This document shows positions 49,790 through 58,027 of a DNA stretch of 64,000 bases, in pieces. Every line of letters starts with the position of its first letter. Position 1 is the stretch's first letter. A program made the translations under genes and the position numbers. The notes under the pieces are model-generated. The model was not told the origin of the DNA. It did not search any database and saw only the letters and a program-made list of their open reading frames with translations. The DNA comes from Nitrososphaerota archaeon (GTDB taxonomy: Archaea; Thermoproteota; Nitrososphaeria; Nitrososphaerales; JACPRH01), in contig JAMCPI010000012.1 in NCBI GenBank assembly GCA_023379805.1, forward strand, positions 221,777 to 285,776, in the 5' to 3' direction.

Positions 49790-50185
49790 TTAGCACAGCA
49801 CAACTATCTGTGAGTCGTGGATGTGCCAGTAGAGGATAGGGCAGGTAGCCTCGTTAATCATCCACAAGCCCTCTCTGTTCACACAGAAGCCCTGCTTCTC
49901 CAGCTTGTGCAGGGCCCGGTAGATTGTCATAAGTTTGTAGTGGAGTCGCTCAGCCATCTCTGCAGCAGTGTAATCTTTCTCCATTAGTAGAAGCGCTACG
50001 TCAAAGACGGATACCCAGAGCCATTTCCGGCCCTTTGCGGCAGTGAAGATGATGGCGAACTCATCTCTAATGTTGTGAGATTCTCGGCTTGGTGGGAAAA
50101 GCCTCTCAAGCCTACTCGTCAAGAGCTCCGATACCCTTTGTGTTAGGAGCTCAGAGTACTGCTTGAGCAGCTCTTCCGAAGACAT
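49790..50185 (-). CDS. Helix-turn-helix regulator, 131 aa
   Basis: A helical N-terminus (LLKQYSELLTQRVSELLTSR) is followed by a winged-helix core (ALLLMEKDYTAAEMAERLHYK, LMTIYRALHKLEKQGFCVNR) and a C-terminus ending CPILYWHIHDSQIVVLC. It resembles MarR/TrmB-type DNA-binding domains. It transcribes towards the TFB operon and lies next to the AT-rich repeat region; a copy-number or partition regulator is plausible. Confidence 0.6.
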   Translation of the reverse strand: MSSEELLKQYSELLTQRVSELLTSRLERLFPPSRESHNIRDEFAIIFTAAKGRKWLWVSVFDVALLLMEKDYTAAEMAERLHYKLMTIYRALHKLEKQGFCVNREGLWMINEATCPILYWHIHDSQIVVLC

Positions 50186-50304
50186 CTATGCAGCGCACTC
50201 TCGATGATGATTTGATTGTTGGAGATAGGCGCCTGAGAAGGATGGCGGCGAGGATGGCAACAATACTAATCGATAGCAGACAGCTGCAGGATGTATAAAT
50301 AAAA

Positions 50305-50400
50305 TCAATTAATTAATTAAATCGCAAGTTAAATAAGTTAGGATTTAATTAATTAACTACTTAACTAATTAATTAATCCGCTTTTTAAGGATTTAATTAA
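50305..50400. repeat. AT-rich TTAATTAA repeat cluster, possible origin
   Basis: Several overlapping copies of TTAATTAA/AATTAATT are packed here. They include an imperfect inverted repeat at 50341-50379 bounded by GGATT and AATCC, and a further direct copy of GGATTTAATTAA at 50389. The block is far more AT-rich than its surroundings and is flanked by regulator genes of plasmid type. It could be a replication origin unwinding element or a multi-site operator. Confidence 0.5.
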
Positions 50401-50547
50401 TGTGGCACATTTCAGTTCATCATCAAGAACAGATGCAAGGAACGTGTTCGTAATTTTTTCAACCGGTATCTCATTCGTAATTGAGAGGACCCTTATGCGT
50501 TTGTGAATATCCCGATCAACAGTTAGGTGTTTATTATTATCGCCCAT
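50365..50547 (-). CDS. Putative ribbon-helix-helix protein, 60 aa
   Basis: From ATG 50547: MGDNNKHLTVDRDIHKRIRV, then LSITNEIPVEKITNTFLASVL, which is a strand followed by two helices as in CopG/Arc proteins. The frame can be extended 8 codons to 50571. The 3' end lies in the AT-rich repeat cluster. Such small proteins commonly control plasmid copy number or partition. Confidence 0.5.
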   Translation of the reverse strand: MGDNNKHLTVDRDIHKRIRVLSITNEIPVEKITNTFLASVLDDELKCATLIKSLKSGLIN

Positions 50548-50608
50548 CCTATTTTTCACCAACTCGGGCAACTAGTAGCGGTTGAGTCCTTAAAAGGGTT
50601 ACTAACGC

Positions 50609-50642
50609 ATATATAATGCATATAGAACGGTTCCGAACCGTT
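50609..50642 (+). promoter_or_regulatory. TATA box with 17-bp palindromic operator
   Basis: ATATAATGC near 50611-50619 is a TATA-like box. AACGGTTCCGAACCGTT at 50626-50642 is a perfect 8-bp inverted repeat with one central base, placed at the expected transcription start for the gene at 50697. It may also act on the divergent gene at 50547. Confidence 0.6.
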
Positions 50643-50696
50643 TATTAACAGGCACGACACATCGCTGACGACGTAAGTAGGCAGGTAGTAGGTAAA

Positions 50697-51086
50697 ATGG
50701 TCAAGAAAGGATGGACTCAAGTCATACTGAAAGATGAGCTGGCCTGCACTTTGCTGGCCAGGCTGGAAGAGGTATACAAGAACAAGCCGCGCAAGCCCGA
50801 GCTAAGCACCTTCATCCAGGATATTCTGTGGGAGGTAATTGAGTCCGAAGAGATTCTTCGGAGATATGGTCCCTTCCTCTCCAAATTCGCTGTAGAACCC
50901 GGCAAAGTCTTCCTGCGAGACAACAGGAAGGATACTCTCGTAGAGCTGGACTTCAGAGATGGAGAGCTCTTCTGCCAAGAGGATGAGCGGTTCGACTGCG
51001 TGCATGTAGGCTTCGCGTGGGCGCTCCCCGAAGTCTACAAAGCCCTGAACCTCTACGGCAAAAAGAAACCAAACATTAAGGACTAA
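50697..51086 (+). CDS. Hypothetical protein, 129 aa, possible DNA-binding
   Basis: The N-terminus (TQVILKDELACTLLARLEEV, then ELSTFIQDILWEVIESEEILRRY) reads as strand-helix-helix, compatible with a ribbon-helix-helix unit. A beta-rich C-terminal domain follows (KVFLRDNRKDTLVELDFRDG, RFDCVHVGFAWALPEVYKAL). The start is at ATG 50697. It is probably a regulator of the AT-rich maintenance region; no name can be given. Confidence 0.55.
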   Translation: MVKKGWTQVILKDELACTLLARLEEVYKNKPRKPELSTFIQDILWEVIESEEILRRYGPFLSKFAVEPGKVFLRDNRKDTLVELDFRDGELFCQEDERFDCVHVGFAWALPEVYKALNLYGKKKPNIKD

Positions 51087-51168
51087 TTAAACCGCCAGCA
51101 TTACCTGCGACTGGAAATACCCGTATTAACTTCACCATTTTCACAACAATCAGCTTATATGCTGTGTT

Positions 51169-51729
51169 TTGACGAAATGCGGTGGCGGTAGATGTGCCCA
51201 GTTGAAAATTGATGAGATTGACGCTAAATTATTGACTGCTCTTACCGAAGACGCCAGCATCTCTGTGCCTAAGCTGAGCAAGAAGATCAAGGTGAACCCC
51301 TCAGTCTGCTACAGCAGGATTAAGCGGCTAGTAAGGCGAGGCTATATCAAGAAGTTCACTATCGTTGCGAGCGAGGAGCTCCTAGGATACCACGTTACCG
51401 CTCTGGTGGGGCTGAACATAGACGTGAAGAAACGCGCGAATATTCTCAATAATATTACGGCGCTTGCAGAGACACGGTCGGTTGAGGAAGTAACCGGACG
51501 CTTCGATATCTTGGTCACAATCAAGGCACGCTCCCTAGACGACATGCACAGCATTGTGACCGAGAAGATCGGCAGCATTGACGGAGTAAACAAGAGCGAA
51601 ACCTTCATAGAACTGAAGATTCAGCAGAAAGAACCAATCTTTGAAGAACAGGCATCGCTAGGCCGCGAGTTATCCTTACGCCAGCATAATGGGCTAGTTT
51701 CAACGAGTAAGGGGAGTCATGACAAATAA
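51169..51729 (+). CDS. Lrp/AsnC-family transcriptional regulator
   Basis: Helix-turn-helix at residues about 12-60 (IDEIDAKLLTALTEDASISV, LSKKIKVNPSVCYSRIKRLV) and an Lrp-type ligand/oligomer domain (VTALVGLNIDVKKRANILNN, EEVTGRFDILVTIKARSLDD, GVNKSETFIELKI). The usual length is about 150; extra residues lie at both ends. The start is TTG 51169, or TTG about 30 nt later at LKIDEID. The Cys-rich start (MTKCGGGRC) would be odd for Lrp and favours the later start. Confidence 0.75.
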   Translation: MTKCGGGRCAQLKIDEIDAKLLTALTEDASISVPKLSKKIKVNPSVCYSRIKRLVRRGYIKKFTIVASEELLGYHVTALVGLNIDVKKRANILNNITALAETRSVEEVTGRFDILVTIKARSLDDMHSIVTEKIGSIDGVNKSETFIELKIQQKEPIFEEQASLGRELSLRQHNGLVSTSKGSHDK

Positions 51730-51806
51730 CACAGCAGATTGCGCAGCGAACGCCTCGAGACTCTGGAGCCCACACCAGTAACAACTCAAAGATACATTAT
51801 GTCTAA

Positions 51807-51955
51807 TAGACCTTAGTCGCAATTATGCAGGGTTAGAGCTCCTTAGATAATTGGAGCGAGTAGGCTAATTCTCGAATATACTTACCTTCTATTTTGACTT
51901 CCACTTATCAAAAGCTGCAAATATTACAGGGGTAAGTAATTGCGACTAAGGTCTA
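51807..51955. mobile_element. MITE-like 149-bp element with perfect 19-bp terminal inverted repeats
   Basis: TAGACCTTAGTCGCAATTA at 51807-51825 and its exact reverse complement at 51937-51955 bound a 149-bp, AT-rich, non-coding stretch. The outermost bases are TA on both sides, as expected for elements that duplicate a TA target (IS630/Tc1-like). No transposase is inside. It lies 3' of the Lrp gene and 3' of the second P1B-ATPase. Confidence 0.65.
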
Positions 51956-52043
51956 ATCAATTAATCGAGTGAGCCCTTCCCTCCTGTTCTACCACATTGT
52001 TTGCGTTTCCAGCGGGTTATGCACACCTACTCTATTCACTCAC

Positions 52044-53996
52044 TCATACGCGGAGCCTCAGTAGCGGTAGCGCATTTGCTATGACCAGGAGCGTCAGACC
52101 ATCATCTCCTATGACTGCAAACCATAGTGGTATCAGACCTGCTGCACCTAGGATTATCATGAGCGCCTTCAGGGTTAGGGCGAGCGCAATGTTGATTCTA
52201 ATCTTTGAAGACACTTTTCTGCCAAGCTTGAGCAGGTAGGGGATGCTCTTCAGATTGGAACCCATCAGAGCGGCGTCGGCAGCCTCGATAGCCACATCGT
52301 TGCCGGCTGTGCCCATTGCTATTCCAACATTAGATGCTGCAAGCGCTGGTGCATCGTTTACACCGTCACCAACCATAGCCACGCTTCCGTATCTGCCCCT
52401 CAGCTGCTCAGCGAGCCTCACCTTATCCTCCGGGAGAAGATCCGCATAGTACTCCCCAACGCTGATAGCGGCTGAAACTTCCTTGGCTGTAGCCAGATTG
52501 TCACCCGTCAGCATCACAGACCTGACACCCATAGAGTGAAGCATTCTTAGGGTGTCCTTCGCCTCGCTGCGGATCTGATCCTCGATATGGATGATCCCGG
52601 CCATCCTTCCCTCCACCGCAACACCCACAGTTGTTCCACTGGCTGGGACAGACTGCAGAAACATCTGGTCGCCGTCCTCGCCGCCCCACCCGCCGCTCCT
52701 CTTATCATCATCAACTTCCACTCCCGCATCCTTAAGGAAGGAAATCTTGCCCACCAGAAGAGTGCTTCCGCCGCCAAGAACCACCCTCAACCCCTTCCCA
52801 GCAATATCCGTAAACTGTGCTGCTGCTTCCGACACTTCTCCGTCTCCTCCATGAATGTGGCCTGCCCTTTCTAGGATGGCGTTGGCTATTGGATGGCTTG
52901 ACTTTGACTCGGCTATCGCTGCAAGCCTTAACACTTCATCCTCGCTGAAGCCGTTTAGAGGAATGATTCTTGAAACTTTCAGCCTGCCCTCGGTCAGCGT
53001 CCCGGTCTTGTCGAAAATGATTGTCTTGACCTTCGCCAGCTCCTCAAGGTATCTCCCACCCTTTACAAGGATGCCGCTCCACATAGCTCTGGTCAAACCC
53101 ATCAACACTGTAACTGGGGTAGAGATTACTAGCGCACTGGGGCAGGCAATCACCAAGACTATCAGGGCTCTGTAGAGCCATGTGTCGAAGGACTGACCTG
53201 GAAGAGCCAGAGGCGGAAGAAGCGCTACCCCTGCGGAGAGCAGAATCATAGTGGGCGTATAGTATCGGGAGAACCTGTCGATGAAGCGCTCTATCTGGGC
53301 CTTTCTCTCATGGGCCTGTGTAACCATCTCAACAATCCTGCTGACCGTAGACTCCCTGTAGGGCTTCTCCACCAAAACCTCTATCGAGCCATCGACGCTG
53401 AGGCTCCCTGAAAAGACCCTGTCCCCCGCAACCTTTTCGACAGGTATGGATTCTCCAGTGATGATTGCCTGATCCATGTTGGATCTTCCAGCCAGTATCT
53501 TTCCGTCAACAGGCACCCTCCAACCTGCCTTTACAATGATGACGTCTCCCGGGCTCAGGCTCTCAACCGGAACCTCCTCCAACCGCCCATCTTTTCTTCT
53601 GAGAAGGGCTCTTTTGGGCAGCATCCCAGCCACCTTCTTAGCGATATTTCTAACTCTGTCAACTGTATAGTCTTCGACTCTCTCAGCGATGTTGTAGAGA
53701 AGGAGAACTGCGGCACCCTCCGCCCACACACCTATAGCTGCTGCGCCGATACCCGCGATACCCATGAGCAGGTCTTCATTGAAGGGCTGCTCCCGGAACC
53801 TCCTAATAGCATCATAGAGGACTGGTGCTGCAACCAGAGTTAACGATAGGCCAAATAATCCCTCTCTGAGGTTGATCGGCACATCTGAGAGGAAGCTGAG
53901 AAGGAGACCTACACTGAGCAGAATGCCAGAAATCACTGCCAACCACAGTCTGAGCCGTCCCCCCTCCCCTTCGTGCTCCGCCTCCTCCTCATCCAT
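52044..53996 (-). CDS. P1B-type heavy-metal ATPase (ZntA/CadA-like), copy 2
   Basis: 650 residues, very similar along its length to the pump at 43669: same DKTGTLTEG, SHPIANAIL, MLTGDNLATA and GDGVNDAPAL motifs, no HMA domain, and the same IACPSALVISTP metal motif. It differs by a roughly 15-residue acidic/Gly insertion (DDDKRSGGWGGEDGD) in the nucleotide-binding domain and by a different N-terminal acidic stretch (DEEEAEHEGEGG). It is cotranscribed with the ArsR at 54023. The pair is a duplication that has had time to diverge. Confidence 0.85.
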   Translation of the reverse strand: MDEEEAEHEGEGGRLRLWLAVISGILLSVGLLLSFLSDVPINLREGLFGLSLTLVAAPVLYDAIRRFREQPFNEDLLMGIAGIGAAAIGVWAEGAAVLLLYNIAERVEDYTVDRVRNIAKKVAGMLPKRALLRRKDGRLEEVPVESLSPGDVIIVKAGWRVPVDGKILAGRSNMDQAIITGESIPVEKVAGDRVFSGSLSVDGSIEVLVEKPYRESTVSRIVEMVTQAHERKAQIERFIDRFSRYYTPTMILLSAGVALLPPLALPGQSFDTWLYRALIVLVIACPSALVISTPVTVLMGLTRAMWSGILVKGGRYLEELAKVKTIIFDKTGTLTEGRLKVSRIIPLNGFSEDEVLRLAAIAESKSSHPIANAILERAGHIHGGDGEVSEAAAQFTDIAGKGLRVVLGGGSTLLVGKISFLKDAGVEVDDDKRSGGWGGEDGDQMFLQSVPASGTTVGVAVEGRMAGIIHIEDQIRSEAKDTLRMLHSMGVRSVMLTGDNLATAKEVSAAISVGEYYADLLPEDKVRLAEQLRGRYGSVAMVGDGVNDAPALAASNVGIAMGTAGNDVAIEAADAALMGSNLKSIPYLLKLGRKVSSKIRINIALALTLKALMIILGAAGLIPLWFAVIGDDGLTLLVIANALPLLRLRV

Positions 53997-54022
53997 GGAT
54001 GGTCACCTGCCTACCTACCCGC

Positions 54023-54352
54023 CTATTCGTTGTACTTGACGCAGGCTGATATCTCGTCGTACACCTGCTTCAGTGCTTCATCCGCATCTTCAAGGATCTC
54101 TCTCACCTTGTCGAGCCTGATGCTGTAGTGAATAGTCCTGCCCTCCCTCCTGCTCTGCACAAGGCCGCAGTCCATGAGGCAGGAGAGGTGGTTTGAGATG
54201 TTGGACGGGCTCTGGTTCAGCCTCGCAGCTATGTCTGTGGCTTGAACCTCACCGTCTCTAAGCAGTTCCAGTATAGCTAGCCGGGTAGGATCGGCGAAGC
54301 CTCTGAAGAACTTCGCCTTCAATTTGAGACGTTCGACATCTGCAATCTGCAC
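54023..54352 (-). CDS. ArsR/CadC-family metal-sensing repressor, copy 2
   Basis: 109 residues, nearly identical in plan to the ArsR at 45597 (KLKAKFFRGFADPTRLAILE, IAARLNQSPSNISNHLSCLM, DCGLVQSRREGRTIHYS, ACVKYNE). The start is GTG 54352. It lies 26 nt ahead of the pump gene. The main changes are in the loop before the recognition helix. Confidence 0.85.
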   Translation of the reverse strand: MQIADVERLKLKAKFFRGFADPTRLAILELLRDGEVQATDIAARLNQSPSNISNHLSCLMDCGLVQSRREGRTIHYSIRLDKVREILEDADEALKQVYDEISACVKYNE

Positions 54353-54357
54353 GATAC

Positions 54358-54373
54358 TTCATTAACTAATGAA
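54358..54373. promoter_or_regulatory. Palindromic operator of ArsR copy 2
   Basis: TTCATTAACTAATGAA starts 5 nt upstream of the GTG start. It matches the operator of copy 1 except for one base, so the two repressors may cross-regulate. Confidence 0.7.
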
Positions 54374-54700
54374 TTAAACTAAATATAAGGTTTCCGGAGA
54401 ACGCTACTCAGCACTAGTTAGCTGTTCCCTAACGTGGTAATGTAAACTTAAGATGTGTCGCCTCCTAGGAAAATAATAAGAGCTACAAACCTGAGGGGGT
54501 CTCCTCCTTGCATAGTGCAAGTCGAGACGGCTCGAGGTATTTCTGAGCGCCTCTACGTACGTGCTTCTTCAAATATTTCACGTGATTAGGAGAAGATAGC
54601 TAGCTCAGTCATCAGGATCCGACGATTATCACTTCGTGAGCCCTATGTCTAGGATGAATGGTGTTATTTTCTTGTTTTGTTTCGTTCGTTCAGCTTCGGT
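54374..54700. other. Gap without a recognisable gene
   Basis: No supported coding frame, tRNA or clear repeat. It separates the ArsR-pump pair from the Met-rich protein gene whose 3' end is at 54701. Confidence 0.5.
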
Positions 54701-55549
54701 TTAAGTTGTCTCCACTTCAGAGATGAACTTGCCGTGCCAAGTGTGGTACCATATCTCGCCGGTGTAGCCGTTTATGCTCAGCATGCCGTAATGCCCCCCA
54801 CCGATCGTGGTCATGATAGTGTAGTACCCGTCGAATGCGGTGATTTCATCGACTGTTGTACCAGGATATGTGACGTTTAGGAAGCTCTGAGCAATCTTAG
54901 TAGCATCCTCGGGTGTAACAGTAACTGCTGCGCCGCTCCTCTGCTGACCGCCATACCAACCACCATACCAGCCACCCATCATACCACCACCGCCCATTCC
55001 GCCGTACTTGGTGTTCCACATCATGCTCTGAGGCTCAGGGTACACATAGCCGGTGAACCGGTCTATCAGGATCTCTGCTACACTTTTGCCGGTGCTCTTC
55101 TCCACGATAGAAACGTAGAAGTTGTAAGAGTACTCCTCGAACTCACCGATCCCGAGATTCGGGTTGTTGACAGACGCCAGGTAATTGTTCGCAATCTGAA
55201 CTGCCCTCTCATGCGTCAAAGCAGTAGGAACCTGCGAATAATACCCCATCATCCCGCCCATCATACCGCCATAGCCGCCTCCCATCATTCCACCACCCAT
55301 CATACCATGGCCGTAGTATTGCTGCGGGGGCTGGTTGTTGTTAGGTGTCGCTTGCGGGTAATACTGCTGGTTGTTGTGGCCTCCCATCATGCCACCGCCT
55401 CCCCACATCATGCCTCCGGGGCCGTATCCTTGGTTTTGCCGGTATCCCGCTGCTAAGTACGGTGTGACGGCGTTTGCATAGGCCAGTGATGCCGCTATGC
55501 CCAGCGCGGCGACTGCCACTGCGATTACGACTAACTCTTTCTTATTCAC
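54701..55549 (-). CDS. Exported Met/Gly-rich PepSY-like protein
   Basis: 282 residues. Signal/anchor helix ELVVIAVAVAALGIAASLAY, then three Gly/Met-rich blocks (GGMMWGGGGMMGG, GMMGGGMMGGGYGGMMGGMM, GGMGGGGMMGGWYGG) alternating with two PepSY-like repeats (HERAVQIANNYLASVNNPNL with VSIVEKSTGKSVAEILIDRFTG; PEDATKIAQSFLNV with HYGMLSINGYTGEIW). The methionine clusters suggest Cu(I) binding outside the cell. It probably belongs to one regulon with the next two genes upstream (55628, 56078). Confidence 0.65.
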   Translation of the reverse strand: MNKKELVVIAVAVAALGIAASLAYANAVTPYLAAGYRQNQGYGPGGMMWGGGGMMGGHNNQQYYPQATPNNNQPPQQYYGHGMMGGGMMGGGYGGMMGGMMGYYSQVPTALTHERAVQIANNYLASVNNPNLGIGEFEEYSYNFYVSIVEKSTGKSVAEILIDRFTGYVYPEPQSMMWNTKYGGMGGGGMMGGWYGGWYGGQQRSGAAVTVTPEDATKIAQSFLNVTYPGTTVDEITAFDGYYTIMTTIGGGHYGMLSINGYTGEIWYHTWHGKFISEVETT

Positions 55550-55627
55550 TGTTCATCTGACCTCTAGCATGCTTTATAGCCTGAAACAAGATATTATGGT
55601 TTTGTGAAACAGTTTCATCCGAGAAAA

Positions 55628-56065
55628 TCAACTCTGTATCCTCCTCGGCGGATACCATGTTAACCCGATTATGCCTGCTGTGAACATAAGGAGCGAGCCT
55701 ATCATGAAGCCCCACATTGTGGGGAATGCGATGATCGATGTGACTAGCACTAATGTGGCGCCGCTCCTGATCTTTCCAAGGTCTGAGGTATTCAGCCACA
55801 TTGTTCCAAGCAGGCCTAACGCGATAACCAGTACTGCTAAAGCTGCTGTTAAGGGTGACCAGCCGAATCCTAAGCCGAACCACGGTACACCACCGCCCAT
55901 CATCATTCCAGGCCCCATCATGCCGAAGCCGGGGAACATGCCCCAGCCGTAGGTTGAGCCGAAGATCGCTGCGGGAATTGTATACAGGGCGGCGATACCT
56001 TGCAATGCCAGACCTATTACTGCGAGGGTGAACGCGGCTACAGGGTGCGCTTGGTATTCAGTCAT
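55628..56065 (-). CDS. Met-rich four-helix membrane protein
   Basis: 145 residues with four hydrophobic segments (AAFTLAVIGLALQGIAALYT, LTAALAVLVIALGLLGTMWL, ATLVLVTSIIAFPTMWGF, LLMFTAGIIGLTW) and an exported loop rich in Met/Gly (GMFPGFGMMGPGMMMGGG). The layout matches 43202-43621. It lies 12 nt after the ArsR gene, so it is probably induced by the metal that ArsR senses, possibly copper. Confidence 0.6.
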   Translation of the reverse strand: MTEYQAHPVAAFTLAVIGLALQGIAALYTIPAAIFGSTYGWGMFPGFGMMGPGMMMGGGVPWFGLGFGWSPLTAALAVLVIALGLLGTMWLNTSDLGKIRSGATLVLVTSIIAFPTMWGFMIGSLLMFTAGIIGLTWYPPRRIQS

Positions 56066-56077
56066 CTTCTTTCTTCA

Positions 56078-56407
56078 TCACCTTTCAACTATCTTGGAAA
56101 GCTGCTCTGTTTCTCGGAGCTGCTCGACGAGTACCTGCCTCATCAGCTCGCAGGCTTGAATGATCTTTGGGTTTGAAACCTTGTAGTAGATGTTCGTTCC
56201 CTCCTTCCTTGTTGCTACTACTCGTCTTTGCCTTAGTATGGCAAGGTGCTGTGAGACATTTGCCTGCCTCAACCCTAATGTTTTGGAGAGTTCGTTGACT
56301 GTCTTCTCTCCATCCTTAAGGGCTCTGAGAATCTCTATTCTGGCGGCGCTCCCCAGAGTTCTGCATATCTCTGCGTGGAGCTGAGAGACTTGACTAATCA
56401 TTATCAA
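56078..56407 (-). CDS. ArsR/SmtB-family regulator, third type
   Basis: 109 residues with winged helix TLGSAARIEILRALKDGEKT, ELSKTLGLRQANVSQHLAIL, RRVVATRKEGTNIYYKVSNP. It is clearly distinct from the CadC-like pair. Cys at 13 and in QACELM are candidate ligands. It is the first gene of the Met-rich protein operon and has its own palindrome upstream. Confidence 0.8.
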   Translation of the reverse strand: MIMISQVSQLHAEICRTLGSAARIEILRALKDGEKTVNELSKTLGLRQANVSQHLAILRQRRVVATRKEGTNIYYKVSNPKIIQACELMRQVLVEQLRETEQLSKIVER

Positions 56408-56410
56408 TCA

Positions 56411-56441
56411 ATTAATCATATATTCGCATATATGAATTAAC
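56411..56441. promoter_or_regulatory. Palindromic operator of the third ArsR
   Basis: TCATATATTCGCATATATGA at 56416-56435 is an almost perfect inverted repeat, extended on both sides by ATTAA/TTAAC. It ends within 10 nt of the ArsR start codon. The sequence differs from the other ArsR operators, in line with a different sensor. Confidence 0.65.
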
Positions 56442-56464
56442 TTAAGCTTTCTTTGTTCTGTTCC

Positions 56465-57152
56465 CTTAACTCTTCAGCATCTGCTGAGGAAAAGATTCGC
56501 ATCAGCTGCCGAAGACAACAAAACCAAGATTACTAGGCGTCAATTTTTTGCGGCGGAAGGCTCTGGTCAATATTAGGTTTAAAAGCAGCAGACTACTGCT
56601 GACCCACATAAAGTGTAAAGTATTTGTGGATAGAGACACGGAAATATTAGGGGCTAGGACATATAGGAAAGGATATCCGCACAGTCCTTCATTAGTGAAG
56701 AGGACGAGGAATGCTCCTATCAGAAATAGGGAATATCTAAATCTTACTGGGAATCTGCTGTCATCTCGTTGCATAAGAATGAGTAGGTTCGCTCCAACCA
56801 GAATCGAAATCATCAGAATGAACAGTATGTTTACAAGCGGAAAGCACAGAATCAGGTGGCTTGTCGGGTAGAGCATCACCACAAAAGTCTCCTGAGATGT
56901 GTATAGATTAAAGTAGGGAACCTGAAATCGTTCCGAAAGGTAAGTCGGTGTAGAGTATCAGACCCGTAAGTACCGAATACAGTAAAGCGTAAGTGAATGC
57001 TCCGGCAATCGCGATTCGCCCCCTCTTACTATACAACCTTCCACTCAACATAAGAATCATCATCAAAAGTCTTTCGATTAGGCGCGAAAAGGGTTTTGTT
57101 GTCTTCGGCAGCTGATGCGAATCTTTTCCTCAGCAGATGCTGAAAAGTTAAG
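56465..57152. mobile_element. 688-bp structure bounded by 61-bp inverted repeats
   Basis: The segment 56465-56525 and the reverse complement of 57092-57152 agree at 60 of 61 positions (one C/T difference near the outer end). Both contain CAGCATCTGCTGAGG and GATTCGCATCAGCTGCC. The inside holds only a membrane-protein gene, whose last codons lie in the left repeat. No transposase is present. Inverted repeats this long around a single passenger gene look like a non-autonomous transposon or a recent inverted duplication. Confidence 0.7.
56502..57051 (-). pseudogene. Frameshifted copy of the TNEGVCGYPF membrane protein
   Basis: From ATG 57051 the frame reads MLSGRLYSKRGRIAIAGAFT, then YALLYSVLTGLILYTDL, matching the intact protein at 41276-41824. 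Near 56948 the frame is lost; the other frame continues LSERFQVPYFNLYTSQETFV, then VMLYPTSHLILCFPLVNILF and the shared FTNEGLCGYPFLYVLAP motif, ending at 56502. One indel explains the break, so it is a recent pseudogene or a sequencing error. Confidence 0.7.
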
Positions 57153-57205
57153 AAAACATAAATTAGCAACGTTATTATTGTTGCTTCTAGACTCGGCGAA
57201 CCAAG

Positions 57206-58027
57206 ATGAAGGATCAGAAGATACCGCGGCGGCAGCGGGAACGGCAGAGGAAGAAGATGGTTAGACGAGTAATCTATCTGTCACTGATTGTAGCGGTGGT
57301 GCTGGTTGTAGCTATTGGTCTTTACTTTAGCACGAGCAGCAAGAGCCCGCTGGATACCCAGATTGGCCAGCCGGTTCCGGCTGAGGTGTATTCGGCGTTG
57401 GAGCGGGCTGCGGCTCAGCCGTATGGGGCGAGTGATTCGTCGACGCTTTCTAGGATTCAGCCGTATCAGGGCACACCGTTCTCTCAGGGTGGTAAACCGG
57501 TTGTGGTTTATATTGGCGCGGATTTTTGCCCGTACTGTGCTATTGAGAGGTGGCCGTTGATTATTGCGTTGATGCGTTTCGGTAACTTCTCCGGCTTGGA
57601 GTATACGGCGTCAAGCAGTAATGATAACCCTGCGAATATACCTACCTTCACGTTCGTGCGCAGCAGCTACACCAGCCAGTACCTGGTGTTCCAAGGCTAC
57701 GAGACCGCGGATAGAACCGGACAACAGACGCAGACGGTTCCCGACAACTACTCATCGGTAGTGAATGAGTTTGGAGGAGGCATACCTTTCATCAACTTCG
57801 ACAACAGATACGTTCTGCGGGGCGCAACAGTCCCCATCGACTTCTTCTTCCAGGATCCGCCTAATAACAGGAACCCGAAGAACTGGACCCAAGTGCTGAA
57901 CGATCTCGACTCAAACTCTCAGGCAGGCGTAGCGATAAAAAGAGCAGCTAACGCAATAACCGCCTACATTTGCAAAATCAACGGCGGACAACCGTCAAAC
58001 ATCTGCGCAGCATTCCCAATCAGCTAA
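57206..58027 (+). CDS. DUF929-type membrane-anchored thioredoxin-fold protein
   Basis: 273 residues: basic start, membrane helix ([20 protein letters not shown]), then an extracytoplasmic thioredoxin-like domain with C108-PY-C111 in [20 protein letters not shown] and later [13 protein letters not shown] containing the cis-Pro-like segment. The architecture matches the archaeal DUF929 family. It converges with the VKOR gene (4-nt overlap), which would reoxidise its CPYC site. An AGCAAC/GTTGCT inverted repeat at 57165-57185 precedes it. Confidence 0.8.
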   Translation: MKDQKIPRRQRERQRKKMVRRVIYLSLIVAVVLVVAIGLYFSTSSKSPLDTQIGQPVPAEVYSALERAAAQPYGASDSSTLSRIQPYQGTPFSQGGKPVVVYIGADFCPYCAIERWPLIIALMRFGNFSGLEYTASSSNDNPANIPTFTFVRSSYTSQYLVFQGYETADRTGQQTQTVPDNYSSVVNEFGGGIPFINFDNRYVLRGATVPIDFFFQDPPNNRNPKNWTQVLNDLDSNSQAGVAIKRAANAITAYICKINGGQPSNICAAFPIS

